Shown here: piece by piece, positions 9,091-21,099 of the stretch
Numbering within the stretch: the stretch's first letter is position 1
Layout of the letters: every line of letters starts with the position of its first letter
NCBI GenBank assembly: GCA_019095985.1
Contig: JAGTTF010000197.1
Location: forward strand, 208,386-272,385
Source: Streblospio benedicti
Taxonomy: Eukaryota > Annelida > Polychaeta > Spionida > Spionidae
Length of the DNA stretch: 64,000 nt
Reading direction: 5' to 3'
Position numbers and translations under genes: made by a program
The notes under the pieces: model-generated
Seen by the model: the letters and a program-made list of their open reading frames with translations, nothing else
Told to the model about the DNA's origin: nothing
Databases searched by the model: none

Positions 9091-11765
9091 TGAGAGAGGA
9101 CGTTATGTTAATAATAGTTTGTGGAAATGTGATGTCTGCTGGGTTTGCATTAATGTGTCGAGGCAATGGACATTTAGTGCTTGCTTAACACGCTAGTCTG
9201 TCTAGAATAGTAAATCATACTTGAAAAAAAAAGTTTCTTGTTGAATTTACACGTGTTTAGAGTTGTGTAGGGTGAAGTGTTGTAGACCGGTAGTGTTATG
9301 CAGGTTAGTATTATGGGATGGATATTTCTTCTACTAACTACTAGTCCGTCTTTAAGATATGGTAGGTAATTTATTTTTTCCCTTGTTACTCTTATTGGAA
9401 AGTGTATGTTGTTCACAGTTTGAAGATAAATTAAATAACGCAAATAAAATGAGTTGTTCATCATCCAGAGTCAGTTATAATACCTTTAGGCCTACACTTG
9501 AACATGTATCTATTAATTACATTTTAGTTTAAACATGTTTATTTGTTATACGAGTACAAGGAGATTGGGCAACAGCTAAAATGCGATTAACGCCCTGTCT
9601 CATGAAAAAAATAAAGCAAAAAATATATATATACATAAAAGAGAACAGCTTTCACTCACTCATTCATACAAACTGATTGTACATAATATACATTATACTA
9701 GTGTCAATTCAAAGCCATCCAGTGTCCTCAATAAATTTGTTCAAACAATTCCTTATTATTCTGAATGTCATGCCCATCACTTCCCTCCATGAACATTCTA
9801 ACAGAACTTTTATCACCAGTGACGCCAAATCTACCGTTCATTGTTTGAAATAAATCTGTTCTCATATTATTGCATTATTACGTATTACACAAGACTTTGT
9901 GATATGAAAGTTTATGAAAATCTATTATTGACGCAGGGCTAAGATGAAAGAGGCGAGTACTGGGGGAAGCTGAGGAAGTAAGATGAGATAACTTTATTTA
10001 TTTCAGATGTATAACATACATCCACATAAAACTGAATATATTACTTTCGTAAAATGATATTAAAATTATTACGGAAGCCCAGATAGGACATGAATTTACA
10101 AATATTTTTAATTCGTTCTCATGAAATAATAATTAGTACCCACGAAATAGTAATTAGGGAAGTACCCACGAAATATTTAATTCGTACCACCAAATACATT
10201 TTTTTTTTTTTTTTTTTTTCGTCTGTTTCTGCTGCCTTATAATCGAAAAACAAAGCCCTATTTTTCGACATCTCTAGTGTCCTTCTCAACTTAATTTAAA
10301 AAACATAGAATATTACAAAATCAAACAACAATGCCAATGATATTTTATACCATCTCTATACCAAAATATCATATTATACTAAATTATACTAAATTATACC
10401 AGTAGACGCCCACCACTCCTTGCTCTGAGAGATACATCTTCATCACACATACACTCATTTCCTACTCCAATCAATCATCCCTGCTTCCATTCCACACCCT
10501 ATCCTTCACCTATCATCTGTTACCTCATTATATATTCTTTACACAATGTACTCACATTTACACTATTAATAAAAAATTTCTATTACCTCATTGACACAAT
10601 GTACTCACATTTACACTACTAATTAAAAACATTTTTAAAAACATTTTAAAAACATATTAAAAACATTTTAAAAAACATTTTAAAAAAATTTTTAAAAAAA
10701 CATTTCTATTACACCATTGAATGTATGTACTGCAGTTCATTATTATCAATTGTCTCATTCAATTTCAATTTCATAATACAAGTCAGAGAATGTAATTCTT
10801 CTGATCCCTGGTTGGATGTGGTCCATCTTGCTGTTCATTACAGTGTCCGCCTGCATCCTTAAAATGTTGTTTCTTTCGTTGAAGTAGATATTTAATCAAT
10901 CATGTTCAATCCATGATATAGATACTTTAAATGTAAACATATATCTTTTATATTCTCATAGAAAAAATCAAACACACTTTGAAGAATGATTATAGAGCTA
11001 TATAAAATATCTGGTTACTTATATGCTATTTAGCTGTTCATGAAATTAGAAACTAACTGAGAGCACTAATAAATAGGTGTTGCACCAACGAGTGTACATT
11101 AATGTAGCATCCTTGGTTGTTCCCCGGGGCTGGCCGCGGCCGGATACACAAAATAAATAAATCAAGAACCAGTAAATGAATGTACTCAATTACATGAGTA
11201 TTCGGACCAATGGGCCTTCGGACTAATGGGCAGTCCCCAGTAAAACGGACCCACGATAAGAGATGCCCTTTTGAAAGCTGTGCATTAATTATTGCGTCAA
11301 TTCTTATAAAAGTAAGGCATTCTGACAAGAAATGTATGTAGTTTCTTATTTTCCACACATGGATCCAAAATATTAAATACTTATTGTTGTAATAACCTGC
11401 AAACATGGACACGGCACTGACACTGTCGCCGAAATTCACCTGTCAAAATTTCCAATCCACATTTTAGATGCTCAAAATAAACTATTTAATTGAAACAATT
11501 ACATAGAATTATGTATATGGATGTAATCGCATATTACTAAAGATTATTTCCATTAAAATATTGTATTAATTCAACAACTAATAAGTGAAATAATAACCAT
11601 TTATTTGGTTGGCGTTGCGATTCTGCCATAGTAAACATACAAATATACTGTGTAGTCATTTCAGATCATAAACCATGACGTTCCCAAGGTCGCTATTTGA
11701 GATGAAACCATGTTCGAGAAGCACCTACTTTTTACGTCCACTATACAGGAAACATACGACGTTAG
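9091..11765. other. AT-rich stretch without a gene
   Basis: No exon is supported. It contains a short direct repeat of TACCCACGAAAT near 10,135-10,185, a poly-T run at about 10,199-10,220, two copies of CAATGTACTCACATTTACACT at about 10,545 and 10,598, and an AAAACATTTT-type simple repeat at about 10,625-10,705. Confidence 0.5.
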
Positions 11766-13412
11766 GTCAAAGAGCATTACCAAGAGAAGTAACGTCCTAT
11801 GTTTCCTATAGTGGACGTAAAATACTGAACAGGTGCGAGCAGGTGCGACGTCGGGGATGGTTGAAGTGACTAAGTATTCATAGGTGAATGAAATGAAGAT
11901 GACCGAAAAACTTATTATATGACTTTATATGATACATTAACTTATAAAATAGTACACATATATATAAACAACAGTGAGTAGTTTCTTGTTTTCATGAGAT
12001 AAATAATATTGTCTTGATAGAAACTCAGCAAGATAACATTTATTGTAGGCATAGACTAATCAGCTTGTCAAATCCACTTCGATATAATGCACATTTTACC
12101 TTCAAAGTTTAGTAGTAAAATGTGCTACTAAATTTTTATAATTGATATGGTTGGAAACGCATACTTCTGTAGATTACATATGTATTAATTAAATGTTTCT
12201 AGCCATGGCAAGTGCTGAAATACTAAGCAAAATGTTCGGACACTTTTTCTTGCCTAATCACGTTTTTCACCGTATGGCTGTCATTGTCAAACGCTGGTTC
12301 GGTAATAAATATGTCAGTATCTCATCCATACCTGTCCCAAAAATATTTTATTACTATGGATGTAATCTACAGAAGTGTGCGTTTCTAACCATACCAATTA
12401 TTATGAAATAGCAGGACATTCGCTATCGATGGTCAAACTTTGCTAGTCAAAATGGATGATGGGATCACAATCGTAGTGGATTGTAAAGTATTTGACAGCA
12501 CATCAAAGAACATTACTTATGACTATGTGATGGAAATAGAAATTTTTGAATAGAGACAATGGATACGATTAATGTTAAAAAATTGAATTTTTCCAAAATG
12601 TAAAGTATGAACTGAAAGTCATAATGTATAGAAATAAGAATCTCTTAAATCAAATTTTAAGTGTTTATTATGCAGATACAATATCAATACCATGAAAATT
12701 ATGATAATTTTAAATTGAAATGTGCAATTTCAGTGTTTTTATAAAAAACTGCAAATTAGCCGTCCGTCCGTCCAGTCCATGCAAGTGACAAGTGACTAAT
12801 GGACATTCAACATTCGGTTGGCAATGGTGCCAAATACACAAATTTGTTGTGTACTATCGATATTTTAATTTGATAAACCAAAATCAATCAATCGATCATT
12901 TGACCAAAAACATCAACACACGGTTGTCGTATTAATGTATAATTCTGATGGAAATAATCTGCAGTAATATGCAATTCCACTCGTATATATAAATCTGGGT
13001 AATTGTTTTAACTAAATAGTTTATTTTTGAACATGAATCACATGCATCGCCATGTGTTTGACAATCACTGTTCGGCGATACCCATAGACTATGGCTAAAC
13101 AACATGATTTGTAAATGTTCCTATACATTTTTTTTTTCGGAGATATCAGCGCCTAGATATGGTCTGTATGTTGTAGACCATAGTATATTGAATGACTTCT
13201 CATTCATAGCTATTTGTATTTCTAATCATGAAATGCAAATATATCACGTCAAAATCAACCAATTTCCTATTCGTTAGTACAAGACAGCGTTCGTTGACCA
13301 TCCTCTCTCGGGCACCTGCTCGCACCTGCCGGGAACGCAGATATGAACCGTACGTGTTGCGTATCTCGTTAAACTATCTCTGGTTAGGTCTCTTGGTAAT
13401 GCTCTTTGGCAG
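11766..13412. mobile_element. Inverted-repeat-bounded 1.65-kb segment with a nested inverted repeat
   Basis: Arm 11,766-11,866 (AAAGAGCATTACCAAGAGA, then CAGGTGCGAGCAGGTGCG) reappears inverted at 13,299-13,412 (CACCTGCTCGCACCTG, then TCTTGGTAATGCTCTTT) in mirrored order. The left arm also has its own small hairpin: TACGTCCACTATA at about 11,735 and TATAGTGGACGTA at about 11,807. A second inverted pair lies inside, at 12,138-12,179 and 12,360-12,403 (TTCTGTAGATTACAT and its complement, near TATGGTTGGAAACGC). No transposase is left. It is read as a non-autonomous DNA element or foldback with another inserted in it. Confidence 0.5.
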
Positions 13413-13639
13413 CAGTACTTTGCAGTATTCAAAATCTAGCACAGGACGTATAACGACTACTGGCAAGTGTTATGGGTAAGTAGAAATTAAGTCTTTGTTC
13501 GTCATATCAGTATCAATACTTAAGTGAAACGGTGTTAACGTTAATGTGTCAGTTTATCTGGATCTGGATATGTAATTCACAAGTATGCCAGATGAGAGAC
13601 TGGCCTCCTCTTATTAGGCAACGCGTGAATGGGAGGCCA

Positions 13640-13870
13640 CGTGGTGTTTGTACATGTACCTCTCCAGAGGCAGGCTAGGTAGCCAACTGAGCCTCAGGGG
13701 TGGGGGAATCACACTAGCTATAGTTTTCAAACTAGGTGAGTTGTTTTACGTGCAGAGGTATCGCCACTGTCTAGTAACACTGTACGGTGGTGAGTATTTC
13801 AGCAAGTCAGTACGCACGACTCTAACCACTGAGCTACTGAGGACCAAGTCGTACTAACCACTGAGTACTG
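13640..13870 (-). mobile_element. tRNA-derived SINE
   Basis: On the minus strand, positions 13,836-13,820 read TAGCTCAGTGGTTAGAG, a perfect RNA polymerase III A box of tRNA type. The body downstream on that strand (TTTGAAAACTATAGC, GCTCAGTTGGCTACC) is repeated at about 60,163-60,245 in the other part of the window, so the family is dispersed. No B box as clear as the A box was found. Confidence 0.55.
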
Positions 13871-14882
13871 AGGAACGAAACGTTTATATAGATCTAAGTA
13901 GAGATCTACAGTTTATATGTCATAAAAGCTTGCATAATCGGTATATTTACTGGCCGTTCACATAACAGTTGCGGGATAGGTCTATTTCACAACCCAGTAA
14001 ACACAACGTCTGGTCTTTTGAACGTCTGTTGGACGTCTTGGTTTGGAAAACGTTTGGAAGACGTCTAGGTCCCGGGAAGACGTGTGGAAGACGTGTTTGA
14101 AAAGTGGTTAGGGTGTCCAGCTGATTTTTCAAATAAATAATTTTATGAATAAAATTCAAAGATTTAAAGAAGAAAAGGTTAGGAAACAAATGATAGAGGT
14201 CTAGTAGTTGTTTAACGGAGGCAACTTTATGTCTATCATAATTTTTTTTACTAATACTACATCGTCCTTTTATATTTAACAAGTATCTAAAAATATTAGA
14301 AGTGGGCCACAGCAAAGTGGAAGGATTTTCTCTTTTAGATGCCCATACACGTGAACCTTTAACGATTTTCAGTATTTTTAATATTTTTTAGGTGTCAAAA
14401 TTTGTTAAGTATCACATGGTCATTTATTTAAGATTTTTGACTGGTGAATGAATAGTTATTTTCTTTTAGAAATTGCTATATTTGACTGAGCTTTCATAGC
14501 ACAACGTAATTTAAAATGACGTTATTATGTTGCATACTTTATCTTATAGCTGAAAGTTTTAAAATATTGATATAAAATGTTGACATATCAAGAAAATTGT
14601 ATGTACTAAAAACCAGTACAACATATGAACCAAAGTGGAAACAAATATGGAGGGTGAGTCATTATTTAAGATGGGGGTCAGTTTTTAGACATCACTGTTT
14701 CTAACTTCTGACCCCCCCTGGTGCTATATGAATGAAACTATGAATGAATGAAACTAGTTTTTCCCCGTTTATTAAATGCAATACACAAAATGCAATACAA
14801 ACTGTATATATTATCTTGTTATGATATGGGGACTCAGTGCTATTTAATTGAATTTAGAGAAAGCGATTTAATCTTTAATCTG
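13871..14882. other. AT-rich stretch with an ACGTCT cluster
   Basis: No gene is supported. Positions about 14,005-14,100 pack seven ACGT cores, mostly (A/G)ACGTCT or GACGTGT, into about 95 bases. The rest is AT-rich and unremarkable up to the assembly gap. Confidence 0.45.
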
Positions 14883-14982
14883 NNNNNNNNNNNNNNNNNN
14901 NNNNNNNNNNNNNNNNNNNNNNNNNNNNNNNNNNNNNNNNNNNNNNNNNNNNNNNNNNNNNNNNNNNNNNNNNNNNNNNNNN
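14883..14982. other. Assembly gap, 100 N
   Basis: Exactly 100 N, the conventional placeholder for an unknown gap size. The bases that follow (14,983-15,100) have inflated homopolymers typical of low-quality read ends. Frames crossing this gap are meaningless. Confidence 0.98.
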
Positions 14983-15100
14983 GCAAAGAAAAGCCCCCTT
15001 CCTTTTGGCCCCAATTTTTTAATAGGTTTCAAGTTCCCCTTTTTCCCCCGGTTAAAGGGTTTTAGGAAAAGAAGGGTTTTCCCCAAGGGGGTTTTTTAAA

Positions 15101-15745
15101 AGATCACAAGATCTGTTCAGCCTTCAAACCTTATAAGACTCTCCTCCGCAAGATTTTAGTTCATCCCAAGGACAAAATCATACAAGAAGAAGTATGTGGG
15201 GAGTATATACAGTATTGGTTGTAAGAACTGTCCAAGTTTATATATTGGGAATCAGGCAGGAAATTTGGCACACGGCTCAAGGACCATCAAAATGTGGAGA
15301 CACATGACCATAAAAATGTGCGCACCAGAGCCACTGCCTCAGCACCACAGAAGTTCACCAATCAGCATAACTGACCACATGAACAACCTCAACCATGTAC
15401 CAGATTGGGATAGTGCTAAAGTTGTGTGCAAGGAGTCAAACCTACTGGACAGACAAATTCTAGAGTCCATAAACAATCCAAAAAGACTGAGGAGAACATG
15501 AACAGAGATGAAGGAGCATACCAGTTATCTCACGCCTACAACAACCTTCTGAAACCTGGGCAGCCCCAAACCACCGCCCCTCGACCACCCCCAACAACAA
15601 ACACTGACTGACTTCAACTTCTGTCACGTGCTGCCACCTGGTGACAGAAAAGTCTCAGACGATGGACATTGAAAATGTCCGAAAATATTAAGACAATTAG
15701 TAAGTTTTTTTTTAAGGATTTATCACAAAATTAGTGTTACTTGTT
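15101..15745 (+). mobile_element. Penelope-like retroelement, 3' end with GIY-YIG endonuclease, copy 1
   Basis: The plus strand encodes the C-terminal GIY-YIG endonuclease of a Penelope-like element: YSIGCKNCPSLYIG, then NNLNHVPDWDSAKVV and LLDRQILESI. It is nearly the same sequence as copy 2 at 42,369-42,945, and both end in the tail GACGATGGACATTGAAAATG. The 5' side (reverse transcriptase) is lost in the gap. This copy has lost the frame in the first half of the domain, unlike copy 2. Penelope-like elements pair a telomerase-like reverse transcriptase with this nuclease; the nuclease is inferred from motif order. Confidence 0.75.
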
Positions 15746-15818
15746 GATCATTTTATGACTTTCTTGAGATGTCGAATTTGCAAGAAAGTCGTGCGCCAGG
15801 GTTTGGCTTAAAAATTAG

Positions 15819-16380
15819 ATGCCAAATACGGATGACCATTGTCCATCATTAGGCAATAAAACAGCTCCAGAACCACGATGCAAGTCAGGCTATAAATACA
15901 TTTTTAATAGCATGGCCGATTTTGACCAGCACAACATTTTAATGCATACTAATATATATAAGAGGGAAAAAAAAGAAGTGCTGAAGATAGTACAGGAGCA
16001 CCAGCAAAAAAAAGGACTGTATGTAATTTTGTTACTGAAAATGGCATTTGTGGCATGAATTTTCCAACAGAGTACAAACTTCAAAAACATAAGGAAACAA
16101 CTCGCCATATAAAACCAAAAAAGAAGTGAACAATGGACTGCAAGGATATGTTATGTAATTTTTATGTTTAAGTATCATATGTATATATACATTAGTAGGT
16201 ATGTATTTACTGAATATTATATACATGCAAAAGTAATTTTTGAATAGGCGATGTTGCAAAAAAATTGTATATTTATAATCAAAAGTGAACTCTAGACATC
16301 TAGGATATTATTATTAATGATTATTATCATGTAATTTTTATGTTATTATTCTTAGTATTTGTGTTGTGTCGTCTTAACTG
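15819..16380. repeat. Possible further retroelement or zinc-finger-like debris
   Basis: Positions 15,819-16,058 are open on the plus strand. Fragments such as YKYIFNSMADFDQHN and LMHTNIYKREKKE vaguely resemble a single C2H2-like finger but lack the full cysteine pair. Positions about 16,225-16,262 match about 16,838-16,880 (AAAAGTAATTTTTGAATA, then GATGTTGC), the 3' edge of the transposase-like gene. This may therefore be a fragment of a second copy of that element. Confidence 0.3.
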
Positions 16381-16387
16381 CTGTACA

Positions 16388-16775
16388 AAATAAGTGCCAA
16401 AGATTTAAAAAAATTCAAGTTTATTTAATTTTGCTGAGCGCTTTCGAACATGAAGTTCCTCATCAGAGCTAAAATATCCAAAGGTAGCCAAAAATATAAG
16501 AATGTCTTGTGCTTATATAAAACAATTTGTATAACATAAATATAGGTTAAAATACATTTCGTTGTCAAGAAGTAAAAGAACAGGCTATTACTTCTTGACA
16601 ACGAAATGTATTTTAACCTATATTTATGTTATACAAATTGTTTTATATAAGCACAAGACATTCTTATATTTTTGGCTACCTTTGGATATTTTAGCTCTGA
16701 TGAGGAATTTCATGTTCGAAAGCGCTCAGCAAAATTAAATAAACTAGATTTTTTTTTAAATCTTTGGCACTTATT
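16388..16775. repeat. 388-bp near-perfect palindrome
   Basis: Arm 16,388-16,575 is repeated inverted at 16,588-16,775 with a 12-base spacer. Matching blocks include AAGTGCCAAAGATTTAAA, GCTGAGCGCTTTCGAACATG, ATAAGCACAAGACATTC and TTACTTCTTGACAACGAAAT. The arms differ at only a few sites. Each arm carries CTGATGAGGAA and TTCGAAAGCGCTCAGC, a sequence style often found at the ends of Penelope-like elements. I read it as two head-to-head copies of one repeat end. Confidence 0.8.
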
Positions 16776-16833
16776 TTTTACAGTAGTGAATTTAGCTTAC
16801 TTAAATTTTTATGTTAGTGTACATTAAACATCA

Positions 16834-19800
16834 TTATATATGTATACAAAAGTAATTTTTTGAATAAATGATGTTGCGAAACGCAAAACACTTCACAATC
16901 AATCTCTGCAGCAGTCCTCTTTCCTCTTTAATTTTTATCACTTTGTCACCCAATTTCAGTTCTGCTGATGCATTTGAACTTTTGAATGTTTGCAGTTTTC
17001 GTTTTGACATTTTGTCCCACACAGAGAGCTTCCCCTCTATCAATCTTTCTTGGACAAAAGCTTCAAACATTTCTTGACCAATAGCATCTCTTCGAAGGAT
17101 ATCACTCATTGTTGTTTCTGACATGACCTCTTTGGTCAAAAGATTATAGATTTCATCTTTATCAGCATCATATTGTTCCAAAGGGTTTCCATGATTATTA
17201 AATGTTGTACTCAGTTTAAGTGCATTGTTCATAATACGAGAGATGGTGCTGACTCCTTGTATTATTGGTACCGTTGTGAAAAAATTGTTGCTCGAACTCG
17301 TGTTGTACATTTGACAGCTCTGGTGCTATCAAGAAGAATTTGTCTAATGATTTTTCATTTTGTGTGATACCCACAATGCCGCCAATTACTTTCAGTTCTC
17401 TATTTTCTTGCTCAATTCCGTGATCTGGACCTATCGAGGTAAAGCCAGCTTCACCTTTAGTGATGCAAAAATTCCCCTGCATAAGCTCTTCCCACAGGTG
17501 AGGCTGCTGTTGCTCTGTCTTCTGCATTGAGTATATGTAGAGAGGTAGGAGGCGTGCATAGTTCAAGTGGTCATGTCACACTCTGCAAAGAAATATTTCA
17601 TCAGCAATTCTACACTCTGCAAATGCAATAACAGATCACGTTGTCTTGTAGCTCTAACAAATTTCAAGATGGTAAGGAACTGTCTCATGTAGTTGCAAAT
17701 AAATCCTTGCATTCTGTTTCCACTAGCTTCAAATTCTCTAATCTTTTCAGAAATATTTCTAGATTGAAATGAATTAAGTGTTCTTCTTACAGCTATAATA
17801 ACATTATTTCTGTCTGCGCTGTCAATAGCGCAATCTCTTTGGAATGCATCACAAAGCAAATTAGATGAATCTTTCAAAAAGACTTCTTCATCCGGCTGAG
17901 ACTGCAAGAATTGCTTGAAAAAAAGACTGTACAAGGCAAGCAAGGTTACTGTATGCGCTTCAAGTGCTCGATACATGTGCTTCCCATTGAGTATTTGGGA
18001 AACAGTAGCTGGGGAATATAGTCCTGCTTCTACCCATGCTTGATCAATGCCACTTCCCTCCACATATTTTCCTAATGCAGCAAGTGCCCAAAACACAATA
18101 TGCAATTCACCTGGTCGAAACAAAAATTGCTTCATTATATCTTCACGCTCCATCCACAGCTTCATAGCCATATCATACAATTGGAGATCAAGAGTAACCA
18201 CTGTAATTGCATCTGGCCCCATTGTGTGTGTGGCAATAGCTCGTGCTCTCATCAAACTTGTGAAAAGTGTATCATACTCTGTCGGCGGAGAGCGTATCAA
18301 AGGAGGTACTAATGCAATATTTGTCTTGCAGCCAGGGGTAGATTGCAAGGAGTTAAACGTGGACCATGTTCCAGAAGAGTCCATTCTTACAGTAACGCCA
18401 CTGTCTTCAAATTCTAGACAGCCAATGATCCATGCCATGTCAATTAGATCAGGATTTGACCGAGCCACGTACGAATTGAACTTGAAAAAACATTTCTTGT
18501 TTGCTGTCTGTGGTTTCATACAAGTTAATGTCTTGCATGGAATAGTACTCTCAAGGGTTTGAGATGCTGATTTACGATCAATCGTAATTGGTGTTGTTGT
18601 GTCCTCCTTAGCAGCTTGATACACAGCAGTAGCAGTACCATGAAGAGTGTTCATGCCAGTAGGGGTGGACTCCAAGAAGTCAATGTTGTCAAGCGCAAAC
18701 CACACAAACTGACCATTCACCAACCATGGAGGTTGATAAATACCTCCCATTAAATTCATGCGGTCAATAACAGAATTGGCTATGGCTGTCTCTATTTCCA
18801 AGACTTTCTTGTATGGTATTGTCAGGTCTAATTGGCCCAGTTTTTCCACAAGTGATTTAGACCTGGTGGATTTATGTATGTCTAGTGCCAAACCAACAGT
18901 TAGAGGGGTTTCTGTCCGATGTTTAAAATCACATTCACCAGATTTTGATACATAGGAAACTTGTCTATCTGACTTGTAAGCTGTTACAAAGTGTTGAGCA
19001 AGCACAGAGGCACTCTGATTGAATGCTCCTGTCTTCCTGGTCATTTTTACATGCTGTTGCCCTTGTATAGTGTGTTTACAGAACAAATAAAGCAAAGGAG
19101 GTGGCTGATAATTTGTAAAGTCTCCCTCAAACTTCCAAGATGGTGCATTTTGTATGTCTCTTCGTAAAATTTTGGCTGCTTTCAAAAGAATTTTTATATC
19201 ATCTTCTGTTTCATGTGCATTGTTGGCTAAAGCTGTCGTGAGAAGGGATTGTTTTAGCTTAGTGGAAAGGACTTGTTCAGGTTTGGTTTTATCTGGAGGT
19301 CTATTGAAATGTACATCAGGTATATTTGCAAGGATCAACTGCTTCAGATATGGTTTGTATTGTGGTTTAGTGTGAGGAACAGAAACACCATTTGTTTTTA
19401 GCAGTGCTACATATGCTTGCTCAATTTCATTCATATTTAGAGCATGTGGAACTGCTGAATCATTTATATCTGTTTCAACCATATCAATTATTTCCATGTC
19501 TGAAACTATTTGCGAAAGTGTAAATGTGCTGCTAGTTTTTGTTTTGGTCTGTTTTTCTATTTCTCGTTTAGCTTTGACCAAACATGACAGATGATACTTG
19601 TGATCTTCCGCAACTGCTACTAATAAATCAGATGAAGTCATAACATTGGCCAATCTGACTTTCAAAGCTTTATTATCAGTATGTTCACCAATGGCTTTGA
19701 GTTGGGCCTCCATATTTTTTGTTGATACTGAGTGCAATATTTCTTGATTATCCTGCTGGCAAATAACACATCTTTCTTTATCATGTGTCTCACATCTCAT

Positions 19801-20199
19801 GCCTGGTGGCCGTTGCGATGATTCTTCAGACACTTTTTGTGGACGGCCCTTTGCTTTAACAGCATTTTCAATTTCTCCCCTCTCTCCCTTTTCGTATCTA
19901 ATCTTGGCTCGTTCTATGTTTGTTTTGTGTGTGAGACTTTTATAACAAGTCTTATGATAGCAAATACCATTGTGTATTAGGTCAGCCGTGGACATATCTT
20001 TTATTCTATTGTGTAATTCAGTGAACTCCTTTTCCCCGTATGACAGTCGAAGGGCTGCTGATGCAATGAGCTTATCTACTGAAAGTGAGGTAGGGTTTGA
20101 AATGAAGTTTGTATAGTCAGTGTGCTCATGTTCTTGACATATATAACATATGTGATAATCTGCATTCTTTACTTTTTTGCTGGATGCATACATCTTCAA
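16834..20199 (-). CDS. Transposase-like protein of an unnamed widespread invertebrate family, two frame shifts near the C-terminus
   Basis: An 878-codon frame (20,199 to 17,563) is followed on the minus strand by two overlapping frames (to 17,216 and to 16,834) that continue the same protein, giving about 1,100 residues in all. The N-terminus has Cys/His pairs (CYICQEHEH near residue 18, CYHKTCY near 103, CETHDKERCVICQQ near 135) that look like zinc-binding motifs. The core has WFALDNIDF, VVTLDLQLYDMAM and FRPGELH followed by GSGIDQAW and NGKHMYRALEAH. These match a family I have seen as uncharacterised proteins in hydra, corals and molluscs; the tail (GIEQENRELKVIGGI and later GNPLEQYD, EAFVQERL) fits too. 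The D, D, E spacing suggests a DDE-type nuclease, but that is inference. One shift lies near 17,563 and one near 17,300. Otherwise it is intact, so insertion was recent or the shifts are sequencing errors. Terminal inverted repeats were not identified. Confidence 0.6.
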
Positions 20200-21099
20200 T
20201 ATGCTGTTAAGTTATTCTTAAAAACAATTTTACTTAATCACATACCGGACACTATACATTTCTATTTGTCTCTATCAAACTATACACGATACATATTTCT
20301 TATAGAATTACATTTTGTATTCACTGGTTTGCTGTCTGATTATATTATGATACTACATCAAAAGTACTGCATCAATTGGTGGTTAATTCTAAGAATGAGC
20401 CAATGGCCATTTTTTCCAAGAAATGAACGTATTTCCTGGAAAGCAACGACACGTTCTTTCTATACACTGTTTCTCCAGACTGTGTTTAAGAGTATGACTT
20501 TGTGGTAAATGGTAAAAAATAGGTGGATTATTGTAATTTTTATATTTTATCCCAAATATGCTACTTTTGATATCATTTTTACATTTTGTATTGTTAGGAA
20601 AGGGTAACACACATCGTTATGTCATTATGGTGTATGGCGTCCATTTTGGACGCCGTATTGGAATTTTGGCTGATAAATTTTGATTGAAGTAAAAGTTTTA
20701 TTATTTCATTGGTTTTGTCATGTTTGAAAACATACATTTTGACACTTTATTTTTAATTTTATGACAAATACTTACGAAGTTATGAGGTTTTTAGTCAATG
20801 GCGGCCATTTTGGACGCCATCTTGGATTTGAGACCTTTCGAGCTTTCAGAAAAAATGCCACCCTAATTTTTTTTAAAGCTTACACGATTTTCTACCAGAA
20901 TCAAACAAGTTTTTTGCTTTTAACAAACAAAAAACATGAAACTTAAGTTAATGACAAATGAGCCTACACTATATCCATGTTACACCGAGCCCGGTAGGTT
21001 TTGACTGGACCCACTTATACATAAACCTTGCCGTGGACAAACGTTTTGATGGACCACTCAGCAAGCAGTAAATTGGGATTAAGACCCCTGCAAGTGCTG
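20200..21099. other. AT-rich stretch without a gene
   Basis: No exon is supported. GCGTCCATTTTGGACGCC at about 20,637 and GGCGGCCATTTTGGACGCC at about 20,800 are copies of one dispersed motif. It may include the outer end of the transposase-like element on its right side and the 3' end of the LTR element on its left. Confidence 0.4.

Noticed and set aside
14748-15086. ORFs crossing the N runs (also 42,086-42,566)
   Set aside because: They read through unknown bases and low-quality flanks.
16440-16740. Hammerhead-ribozyme-like CTGATGAG...CGAAA in the palindrome arms
   Set aside because: The core and a short stem II can be drawn, but no stem III with the required cleavage-site uridine follows, so a functional ribozyme is not supported.
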